Assembly (NCBI GenBank): GCA_921293015.1
Contig: OV121093.1
Location: 30,514,622-30,578,621, forward strand
DNA: 64,000 bases
Origin: Phorcus lineatus
Lineage: Eukaryota > Mollusca > Gastropoda > Trochida > Trochidae
Direction: 5' to 3'
Below, piece by piece: positions 19,617 to 30,254 of this stretch. The notes under the pieces are model-generated. The model was not told the origin of the DNA. It ran no database searches and worked only from the letters and a program-made list of their open reading frames with translations. The first letter of the stretch is position 1. Each line of letters starts with the position of its first letter. The position numbers were made by a program, and so were the translations under genes.

Positions 19617-19904
19617 TTTGTTTACTTCAAAACGATGTTATTTCCATTTTTCAAAAATGCAATAACATTATTTTCATATTCGATATGATTTTAAGATATT
19701 CATTAGTTACTAAATGTCAGGAATTAGTTATTAATCAACACCTGAAATAGTAGTTATCATTGATCTAAATGTAGCAAATTGGACATTAACATAAAAACGT
19801 GTAAAAAATGATTTATTTATCTTATCCCATTCACGTGTTAATATCAAATACAGAAGTTGTACTGAATTTCTGTTAGGTAACACGTATAAACAACTCCCGG
19901 GCAG

Positions 19905-19980
19905 CACGTGAAAAGCGTGCAGTTCATGCAGAGTCGTCTCCACCGATGTGTCTGGTGAATCACTTCCGAGGTAGCTAACT
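19905..19980 (+). repeat. Dispersed E-box motif, copy f
   Basis: CACGTGAAAAGCGTGCAG then TTCATGCAGAGTCGTCTCC and GGTGAATCACTTCCGAGGT. It has the same preamble as copy b. Confidence 0.65.
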
Positions 19981-20299
19981 ACCCAGTTGAAAAATTAGTA
20001 AGAGTGAGATTTTCCACCAGTATCTGTAGGAATTTCATACGAAGAGAAATAGAAGGGTTGTATAAAGAGAGACCTTTTAAAGGGTGAAACATTGCAAGGG
20101 GAAATTAGAAAATAATAAATGTAGGTTTCATTTAAGACTCTGTTTATAATAAAATGTTGCTTTATTGTTTGACTTCTACAATGACCTTACTATTACAAGT
20201 AAAAGATAAGGAAACGGGCGTCAAACTCTAATTGACTGTTCGAAAAACCATCTTGCCGAAAGGCAATGACAATTTGCATTGCAGACCCTTGTGAAATGA

Positions 20300-20347
20300 G
20301 CATGCTTAGCACGTGCAGCGCATGCTTAGCACGTGCAGCGCATGCTT
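20300..20347 (+). repeat. 20-bp tandem duplication of GCATGC/CACGTG unit
   Basis: CATGCTTAGCACGTGCAGCG is repeated twice in direct succession (20,301-20,320 and 20,321-20,340) and followed by CATGCTT. R1 and R2 have one unit, so this copy doubled its E-box. Confidence 0.75.
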
Positions 20348-21880
20348 CATGCCTGTTGTCCTCGAACTATTGCTGTCTTGTCTATTTCGCGTCAAAAGGA
20401 TTTAATAATTGTTCGTAGAAGGTCGAAAACTTGTTTGTTAAATCGTCAAATAAAGTTTAATTCAATTATGAAAACATAATGTGTTTGTTATAATTATTAC
20501 AGTAGATTTGACGATTTTAGTTTTCCACCTTGAGTTTGACTTTGTTGGAGATTATTTCACAAAGTGATTTTGGCATTCTACCTTTAAGACATCTCTTACT
20601 CTTAAAGTAATCTTAAAATTAAAATCTCAAACAGATTCATTTATAAACTGATGATATCTAAAAGGTCAAATGATCCTCTTTTATGGCTTATTGTCCGGCG
20701 ACTGTTGTCCGGCGTCCTTGGACGTAAACTTTTTATCTACATCTGTGGAGATTTTTTGGGGTGTACCTTTAACGTAGGTGATCCAAATTTGTAAGTATGA
20801 GACTGACCTCCTGATCCTCCCCCCTGTCTCAAATATTGGCATGCCAGACATTTTCCCTAAAAAAAAGTTTTTCTCCAGAACCGATAGGCATGGGAGGTGT
20901 ACATTTTAAGAAAAACATTTTGGAGACTATGACATATACATTTCTATACCCCAATATCACCAAGTATATTAATCACCGCAGTTCTAAAACCATTTGTGAG
21001 AGATAAAAACTTTGCCTAGGCCAAATTTCTCAAAATATCTTCCAGAGACGAAATGCCGATGGAGATAAAGTCGGGTCGGTACATTACAGTACGTACACAC
21101 TGTTGCTCCCGACCGTCGCATCACACACTGGGCTGGACGATGGTCGAGGTGACGATTCTTTCTGTAAATTTTAACTTACAACGGTTTATAAGCAGAGCAG
21201 AAAAATAGATTGTTTTAATTTGACAGCAAAGTTAACATCATAGAGCAACGATGATGTATTTCAGTATAGCAGACGCCAATTAAAGATTAAAAAGAAGGAG
21301 TGCAGGTTAATTAGCATAGCTGACACAAACGTTGCCTTAAGGTAGAAACAATTAATTTAAAACAAAAGTAAAAGTTGACATTGGATATATGTAGATAAGA
21401 TGTATCGATGAATTATTTTGAAATTTGATATTTACTCCCGAGACGAGACGCTTTGGTATGAATTATACCATATGACAATATCATGCATCTTTGTTCATCT
21501 TTTTTGTGTTTGTGTTTATTGCACTCTAGCGTTCACAAAATACCTATATCAATCAAAGTAAAAGGTGAAGCTCTCAGGGGCTGAAACTACTTTCAAGAAT
21601 CTTATTTCATTCTTATTATTTCAAATTGACAGTTATAATACAGGGTAAATGGACAAATGAAACATGGGTGAAACTTCTCTGAAATTTGGAGTCTCATTGT
21701 AACAAACCTGAAAGACGACCATCAATTTTAATCAAGATGTAGTTTGTCTTTGATGTGTTTGCACAAATGTTACACATATATTCATTCCCGAATGACAAAT
21801 ACATGATATTTTTTTTGTTTTCAATGTAAAACTAAACAAGTCTTCTATATGCACAACAGTCAAAATCATACGTCCATTTC

Positions 21881-23790
21881 AACGCATGTTGTCAAACTTT
21901 AGTTTGCCGTGTGAAGGCCGCTTAAAGGTATACTTGGTAGTTGGAAGAATGATTACAGATTAGTTATCTTCTAACATTTAGATAAATGTTCACCAGACAA
22001 TCAAATTAATCAAGTTATCATTACAAGGTTACTCTGTTTGTCAAGTGTAGCACAATCACCAGGCTCACACTTCGTACGATTCAACAAGAAGACGAGATGC
22101 ATTTGGATTTTTCATGGGTTTATTTCTTCCATGTACTTTTGACTAATCTGGCTGTCGATTCTCGCCCGTCTTCCCTGGGCAACCTCACGACGCCAAGCGC
22201 GTCTTCAATCACATGGCTGGTAATGGCTGTCACCAGCCCATAGCCGGGTGCTGGCTGGGAGTCAACCCTCTCTCCAGGAGGATGGCTGAGAACTGGCTGA
22301 GAACTCAAACCTGGGTCAAATATACCCTACAGACTTGGTTGTCAAAACAACAGCTTAGTGATTATAACAAACTAAGGGATTACTTTGGGATGGGATTAGC
22401 AGAGAATTAATAACCATTATGTTACACAAGTTATATCTCTCCTGAGTTTTTTCATGATTAAAATTACATTGCGAACGAAAATAGAAGATTGAGCTTTTTC
22501 ATGAAAGAGTACTGAAGACATTTACTGAATATTCTATCCCGATTTGAACTTAAACGATCAAACACGTAAAAAAAGATATTTTCGAACTTTAATTGGTCAA
22601 GTGTTTACTGTGCATTCCTGAAATTTACTAGTTCCTATCCCGTAATTTTGCTTCAAAGAAAATATTTAGAATAAGTAATGCTATCGCTAACTTGGAAAAT
22701 TCTAAAATGTATTCTCCTAAAATTACCCTGAAACTCAATCCAATGTGTCCTGTAACCTTGTGTGATCTGTTTGGAAACAACAGATGCATGATGGGTAGGA
22801 TTAAAACTTTTATGATAATTCATATTCTTTAAACATACATTTTAAATGGATTTAGTTTCTTATGGATATCCTAAGAACTTTGTAGTGGATCAACATTTGT
22901 ACAATTATATTATAGATTTTATGACTGCTTCACTCAATATTAGCATCATGGACCTCTTTTGTCATCAAAATGTAACTTCTATTCTCAATTCAAACCTCTT
23001 CTCAGCGTCAAACCATATCAAACCAGAACATTGTTACCAAGTCAATACGCACGTTTAACTCAGTTTCGGTGTTGTAACGTCAGAATTTCAGTGTAATGTG
23101 GCCCCAATATAACCGACCAATGTATAATGGTTGTCTCTGTCTCTGTTGCCATGCCGCTGACATGTATGTATGTATCGAGAATATGTAAAAAATATTTATA
23201 AGTGAGAAGAGATAATTTTCCAAATTACCTGATCAACCAACCGACAACTGCGAGTTTCATACGACTGATAATCTAACAATAATTCTAAACTAAAACAAGT
23301 GAGACAATATCTCGCACAAGTCAGCTGCAATTTGATAACAAGTGTATATCACTTAAATATAAACCTACCAGCATGTACATTACAACTTTCTTTGCAAACT
23401 GTTTGTATTATGGGCAATGTCTGTAATAGATATATCTGTCTAATAGATTAAGTTTCAATTCCAGGTAGCATGTTTTGGTAGACATTGAATATGCCATGTT
23501 ATTTGCTGTTTTATCGCATGTTATGATTAAAACGTATATTAATGATACATCGGTGCATATTCATGTGTATAACCGTTATTATTACTAGGGCATATAACAT
23601 TAAATTATACATTATGTAAATAAAATCAAATTTTGTACTATTACATCTAATATTACTTCACTGTGTATTTCTTGCACAAATGATATCTATAAATCTTATT
23701 CTAATAGTAAAAAATATATGACGACTTTTTCTTAAAATCTAATAGTTGTTTATCAGGTTGAATTGCCTAAGAATGGCAGTCGGCTACAGA
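21881..23790. other. Intergenic, no gene recognised
   Basis: A GC-richer patch around 22,130-22,330 gives overlapping short frames on both strands (with TGGCTGGTAATGGCTG and a repeated GGCTGAGAACT), but no family features. The rest is AT-rich. Confidence 0.4.
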
Positions 23791-23793
23791 CAG

Positions 23794-23840
23794 CTCATGA
23801 AAAGCGTGCAACACGTGCAGAGTCTTGTATGTTCAAATTT
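23794..23840 (+). repeat. Dispersed E-box motif, copy g
   Basis: CTCATGAAAAGCGTGCAAC then ACGTGCAGAGTCTTG, with the upstream GAATTGCCTAAGAATGGCAG resembling that of copy c. It is the last recognisable copy. None was seen in the right 40 kb. Confidence 0.5.
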
Positions 23841-25709
23841 TGTAAGTACATTCTTAATGCAAAACTTTGCAAAAAATTATGGTTTACGGTGAGTTGGGCA
23901 GGAACCCTATTGATATTTATATTAAATTCAAAATTGTCAGCTATTGGGGGTAAGGTAGCTAGTGACAGAAACTGGCGAACTTCCAATCATCCTTTATAAC
24001 ATAATGAAGCTACGTTCATCTAATGGAGGTGCTGATTTCGACCAACTTAATTTTTTTTAATGTTCTACAAAGCGTTGGACTATACTTCGCAATCTCACGG
24101 ATTTCACGGATTTCGCATTGAGACGGGAAGATATTTTAATAATATTTGAGAAACAGAATATGTACACTTTGTAATAATCCTGTCTGTTATGTATATCTTG
24201 TCATTTTATAATGTCCATTTCTATCTGAGGAACGTAAAAGATACTTCCCTTTTATTTGTGTCATAATCTATATATCGACAAATTTATCTCACTGATGAAA
24301 GCAGATTATACCCCTATATTAACCAAATTTGCTAGATTTGTACTTAAACTTTTCTAAATCTGATTTGTACATTATGAATGATATCATCTATGTTATCTAT
24401 ATCATTTTGTATGATTCATCATAATAAATTCTGTTCTGTTCCGTTCTCACTAATTGATGGGCTTAACGCGACCAAGTTAACATGTATCCATACGCAATTG
24501 CATTTTTGATTGCACCATTGATGATCTGTTTAATTTTCTTATTCCACTTTCGACGTAATTGATAATGAAGAAATGAACCCACTTTTGGTTGTTATTTTAT
24601 TGTTATAACAAAGCTAATGCTTTCGCTCAGAAAAATACCATGTTAAGGCTACTCGTGTATTAAAAACATAACGACAACTCTGCTTTGGTTTTGACCTCTT
24701 TGTTGCCTTTCGTGTAGATTCTATTATGATACTGGCGGGCATTTGATTTCAGCAAGACCTCCCATGCTTGCGATAGATTCTTAATATAAACACTGGTGAA
24801 AACATTACAAATTCTACAGACATGGAATGATAACTAAAAAAATGTGTAATTTTAAACTAATTATGACTTTCTAGAAACCTAGCTAATTATCTTCAGTGCC
24901 TGGTACAGCTTAAGGCGGAAATTGTTCAGCAGAGTGTAAACTTCAAAGTGACTTCCAGATAGAATATAAGAATCCTACACTGGATACACTAAGTAATTGG
25001 CCAGTAACGAGAGTATCGAGGTTCAACAAGCTGGAGGTAATGTTTTGGGAGATGTGTGCAGGGAGAAATACCTTTTAAAAAGTCAACTGTAATGTAATAT
25101 TTTACGAACGCTTCAGTACTGACAAAGAAGGAAAAACATGTCACACTTTTTCTACAGGTACCGTTTCATTGGAAAATATTTTGAGTAGTTTGTAATACGG
25201 GAAATTCAACAATGATATTGAAGCTCGACAGACCGGACTTTGGTTAGGAACGTGTACAATGAAAAAATAATTTTGATTAAAATACCTTAGGTAAAAGATA
25301 TAGATTATGACTCAATGACTTATGACCAAGAAAAGCTCTATATCTTATAGACCTGTGTATCATGGCCTTAGTGACAAACGATATATCCCGATTCTAGTTT
25401 CATTAGGCGAGATGATATATCATGGAATTATTGCCAAGGACCTTGCGAGACTATTATCATCACGATACAGTGGTTGCGATACAATACGTATCACGATTCT
25501 CTACAGTTTATGAAAGAACTATAGATGAGGCATAGAACAGTAATGTTAAACATTCGATACCAAATTGTCATAGATATTACATGAAGGGAAATCACAGAAT
25601 TAGATTGACTGTGAAATTACATATAAAATACCGGAAATATCATATGATTTCTCTAGCTGTTTCTGTTCTAATCACTGTTATGTCTGAAATTGAAGAAAAA
25701 CCTTTTTAG
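23841..25709. other. Intergenic, nothing supported
   Basis: AT-rich. Around 25,330-25,510 the sequence has ATATCCCGATT and ATTGCCAAG stretches reminiscent of the terminal region at 27,020-27,190, possibly the other end of the transposon-like element, but the match is too weak to set a boundary. Confidence 0.35.
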
Positions 25710-27190
25710 CTTTTAGGCTAGTAACTAACGAAAATCTACCACAAGCCCTTCGGGCTAGTAACTTCAAAATGTCACTAGCCCACAAAAAATTCAACTAGCC
25801 CGAGAAATTTAATATTATTTTAACCATCAACAGTCAATTGCATTATTTCAGCCTAGTCTTAAGTTCTTGACATGACCAGAGATAATTCTTCATAACCTAT
25901 TTGCTTGAAAAATAAAATAGTGATGACAAGTTTATGATAAGGTTAATCATAAACAAAATTAAAGTGTTTCTATGAAAATAAATTGAATAATCCTTTTAAA
26001 AAGAATTTCAATGTAACTTTTCTTTTAGATTTATCAAGGCTTGATTTTAAAAGTTTTGATTTGAAATGTTGATCTGACATATATTGTGTACCACATGAAC
26101 TTATGCAGACATATATAATTTTTTATATTTTCATTATCAATTTCTCAAGGTAAATACACTGCTATTTTGATCTATTATGATTTTAAAATGTCTTAAAATA
26201 ACATTAATTATGTAACTAAATGTGAGGCAGTTACCAAGCTGTATCCACTTCGACAGGAAATGCCTTGACCTAATTCCATGAAAACCGTGCTAGAAGAGTC
26301 TATTACAGAATATGGGTTGACAATTAATTAATGTTTTAAATGACTCAATGTCTTGAATTTATTTTAGAATATTTGATTAGGTTTATGATATTCTTTGTCG
26401 ACATTACTTCATATCTATAAGTTACCTGGATTTGAATAAATGTACAAATATTTTGAGCAGAAGTTATTACTCCTGTCTCCCCTTTAAACAAGTGGATGTT
26501 CCCATCAGTAGATTGTCACAGGTGATTTACCGACTTTGTCATGTCCTAACTAAATTCTTTTCAACAGTAATGTACTCATGGTTAAATTTTATGGAAGTAT
26601 GAAAATATTCATCATCTTGAGCATATTTCTTTAACATTCATAGCAATATTTAATTATGATTTTGCCTTTGATATTGAAATGAATTCAAGTAATTTTCTTG
26701 TTTGGTACATCAATCTATAAATAGACTGGTAATTCCCACTCCTGATTCCTCAACAGATCGATGTTAGTCCTTTAGAAATAATATTTCATAATTCAACCTA
26801 CCTTCAAAAATCCCATTGTGATGTTTAAAATATGATTAATGTTTATAAAACCTTATTTGAAGCAATAAACGTCTTCTCAAGAATTTTTTTTTAAAAGTTA
26901 GTAGTCCGACGGGCTTGTGAAATTTTGTTTCTACTGGCCCGACTCATTTTTCACTAGCCTCGGGCTAACGGGCAAGCGTCAATTTCTAGCCATATGGTTA
27001 TTTGTTTGAAACAAATTATGTTATCAGCATCGGGATATATTGTCTCTTATGGCAATACATCGATGTATTGTGGACCCTTACGATATAAATATCCTGATAT
27101 ATTGTTTAAACATGTTTTGTATCGATGCACTCGTATCGCGTAGTAGACGATGCAAACATCGATACTATCGATGAATCGTTACACCACTAA
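25710..27190. mobile_element. Decayed DNA-transposon-like element
   Basis: Inverted similarity links AAAATCTACCACAAGCCCTT (25,731) with the complement of GACGGGCTTGTGAAATTTT (26,908). Both ends carry several alternating CTAGCCC/GGGCTAG stretches. Outside the right end, 27,020-27,190 is rich in ATCGAT and ends GAATCGTTACACCACTA, resembling hAT-type termini. The 1.1-kb interior has no open frame. Classification is uncertain. Confidence 0.35.
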
Positions 27191-27334
27191 TATCTTACGA
27201 GCTCCATAAAACTTTTGTAAAAGTTGCTATTTTAGGCAGAAAGGCAGATGGACACTTACTTAAGCTTTCTATCGATGCAATGAGCTACTTCTTAGTTCTT
27301 AACACTTGACCTGTAATCAACAATGGGAAAGTAA

Positions 27335-27490
27335 GGAACTAGCGAACCTTGAATGGTACAGCACTGACATTCAGTGCAGAATTGCACTCAAATCCATGTA
27401 GACAAGTTCTCAACTGCAGACAAACTTGCCGAGCCCATTCGAAAGACGTACCTATTGGTCCGCATACCAAACGCGTTAACCCCCCTCATT
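27335..27490 (-). mobile_element. SINE fragment
   Basis: GGAACTAGCGAACC, ATTGCACTCAAA, CTGCAGACAAACTTGCCGAG and AACGCGTTAACC appear in the same order as in the SINE at 11,500-11,814, minus-strand orientation, with the tail half missing. Confidence 0.65.
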
Positions 27491-28375
27491 AAAGATTATA
27501 TTTCCTTTTGAGTATTTATTTTCATAAAAGATTTGAGACGTTGTCAATTAGCTGTGATTGTTCCATCTTACATCGAGAACTCTGTTAACTGTATGAATCT
27601 ATGTACTAGACAATGTTCATTCTTTTGCAAATTGTTTTCCACAATCGAGTGTATCTCGGACCACACATATAGACGCTCCACACTTTACCACGGTTTTTGA
27701 AATATTTATTTCTTCAAATTTCCCCCCAATAATCAGTTTAGGTTACTACATTCCAAGTTCATACCAGATGTATTAAGAAGATCACGAGACCTCATAAGTC
27801 AAACGGATTGTCGGTAGTTTTAGAGTAAATAATTAAGTATCAAGAAAGCCACTTATGGCCACTTTCAAGTTAAAACATTTTAATCATTCTTTAGGAAATG
27901 TATCATCATAGCTTAACCAATCATGGTATATTCGTATAAACAGCTTCTTTAAATTAAAAAACATTGCCTTGCAATTTAAAACATTTATTCACGTTTTCTT
28001 AGGATTAATTTGTTTAGTTATAAAAACGTGCTACTGTTTTTCAAAATCTATTCAAGCCGATAGTTATAATACAGAGAGAAATGCCATTACTACATGAAGC
28101 ATGGATGGCACTGATCTGAAATATTGAGTAGCATTGCAGTAAACTTAAAGATACGCTCTGTGATCTAAATGATATATACTTTGGCTTTGATACAAAATTA
28201 AAAGTTTATTATCAATATCATAAAAAAATCATACATACGTTTTTGCAATGAGAATTCTAAAACAACCATTTATCTGCGGAAAAGCCAAAATCACAGGCCC
28301 AATTTACATGTATTACATGTAACAGTTATATAACTTACGGAACATTCAAACTTATTAAATGTCCTTCTGGCTTCA
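27491..28375. other. AT-rich spacer
   Basis: No gene or repeat boundary recognised. Confidence 0.4.
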
Positions 28376-28699
28376 TTACGGAAGGGGGCGGGTTAGCGCC
28401 CTCGGCTTCGGATCAATAAGTCTGTGACGCTGTTCGAATCCCGCTATTCTTCTCAGCAAATTTGTCTGCAATAGAGTACTGTCATACAATGATAAAGGTT
28501 TGGGTGCAATGCTACATGGAATTTTAGCGCAGTACCACCATTTGTTCCAGTCGATACTCGCAGGTTTCACTGCAATGTATAGCCAGAATGGTGTTGCGGG
28601 CTTTCTCCCTGTAATAATTCTATCAGCCGTGATATAAATGGAATTCTCTATAAAGGGGCGCCAAACCAAAAATCACCTCACCTCGCATCTTTACGGAAG
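28376..28699 (+). mobile_element. SINE copy with 9-bp target duplication
   Basis: TTACGGAAG at 28,376-28,384 and 28,691-28,699 flanks a body in plus orientation. It has a tRNA-like head with B-box-like CTGTTCGAATCCCGC, then TTTGTCTGCAATAGAGTACTG, GGGTGCAATGCTACATGG and a tail ending CACCTCACCTCGCATC. It is the reverse orientation of the 11.5-kb copy. Confidence 0.75.
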
Positions 28700-29149
28700 T
28701 TTACAAAATTATGTTTTACTTGACAACATGTACGTCATTGAGCCTCTATTTTAATCACGTTAATACCTTCATATTATCACTGTACATAACTTCTGAATGC
28801 TAAATCAGGAACAATCGGCATCGCTCGATCGGATGAGACCATCGCTGAACGTTGGCTCTGAACTGGCTCCAACAAATTTTACATTTTCAAAAAGGAATTA
28901 TAACTCAAGCATATCGAAAGTTATTTATCAATATTGTTTTTAAAGTTGTATCAGTTGTCTGACTTAACTCTGTAGTCGCCAGTTTCTATTTTCACTTTCG
29001 GTTTAACTGAATACCTTTAAGATGATAAACAAACGTTCCCTGAGGTAAACAAACAATCATGATATATAGTGTGTCACATGTAAGTATATAGAATTTTACT
29101 GTATTGTTAGCATGTATATGGCGGAATGTCAGCTACTCAATATAAATTA
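28700..29149. other. Spacer between SINE and LINE fragment
   Basis: No signal recognised. Confidence 0.4.
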
Positions 29150-29858
29150 TGAAAAGACAGTGCAGTGCCTCTTTCCACGAACATGGAAATATTGATTGGC
29201 TAAGCGATAAGTTGAACACTTTCGTGAGTAATGATGTTAGACTGTTTGCAGTATACCAGAGTATTTTATTTCCTATTCCGTCTGGGCCGGTTGCTTTTTA
29301 TGTGTCTAATGACAGTAAGATATCGCTGATGTCATTTCGGGTTAGAGTTATGTTAGTTAAAGTTGACGTACAGGGTACTCGTATTTCTGGTAGATCTCGA
29401 TCTGGGTCTTCAATGGTCGACTGTGAACAAAAATAATTATTGAAGACATTTGCGATGTCTTCCGGGTCGTTATAGACTGTAACATTAAAAATAATTGATG
29501 GATATTGACCGTCATCGTTACGCGATTTTATGAACGCTTTAGTCAGGCGCCACCAAGTTTTGGTTCCAAGCGAGTTGTTTACAGAATACTCAATCTTAGT
29601 AACGAGTATTTGATTCGCAGTTCTGATAGCAGACGTAACTTTATTTCTAGCTGATCTGAAATTAGCCCACTTCCTTGGATGATTAGTTTTCTTCGCAATT
29701 TTATGAAAACGATTTCGTTTTCGGATCAAAGATCGTATTTGGCTTGTCAGTAATGTATTGGGCATTATAAATGTCTTGTCGTGATATGTATTTCTATTTG
29801 TCATTGTGAATGTACTGTTTTGATAGCAATGGCTCGGTGTTTGTCTGTAAGATTGCAC
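29150..29858 (-). pseudogene. LINE polyprotein fragment between endonuclease and RT
   Basis: The minus-strand frame 29,298-29,858 has RKRNRFHKIAKKTNHPRKW, FRSARNKVTSAIRTAN, WWRLTKAFIK and IANVFNNYFCSQS, the linker normally found between the APE endonuclease and reverse transcriptase of CR1/L2/jockey-like elements. A TAA at 29,298-29,300 interrupts what continues in frame as KATGPDGIGNKILW, the first conserved RT motif. The fragment stops near 29,150. It is truncated at both ends and inactive. It is unrelated in strand to the neighbouring EEP gene. Confidence 0.7.
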
Positions 29859-30254
29859 GAAATATTATGTGCGTCATTTGCAGTGGTAGGAAGAAAACAT
29901 CTACTTCATGCTTGAATATCTGAATAGCATGGAAAGCTTATTTAAATATGGTAATTTCACTCGTCAATTTTTATTTTTGAGGAGTGAAATACCCCTGGGT
30001 CAAAACAAGTATTCTGGAACCCTATAAATATGACTGCATTTTGTACATCGCCTCACAGAAACACACCCATTGTCATCTTTTAAACGATGATGTCTCATTG
30101 TGACAAGTTTTATTTCACTGAGAAAACTATTGATTTGCTATACAGATTAATGATATATTTCACCTAAAAAAATATCATGAATATACTATAGATTTTTCTT
30201 TTTTATTTCATGTTCATCAGATTGAAAAGACAGCTGGTTCTTGAACTCAAGAGT

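Larger units (their letters stand above)
19690..21880 (+). repeat. Duplicated block R3 without a TRIM gene
   Basis: Closest to R1 8150-10,725. It shares AACTCCCGGGCAGCACGTG, TAGGAATTTCATACGAAGAG, ATTGTCCGGCGAC, AGAACCGATAGGCATGGGAG and CATACGTCCATTTCA. It lacks the 64-bp insert and the 114-bp duplication of R1, so it preserves an older state. No TRIM exon lies between R2 and R3. Confidence 0.75.
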
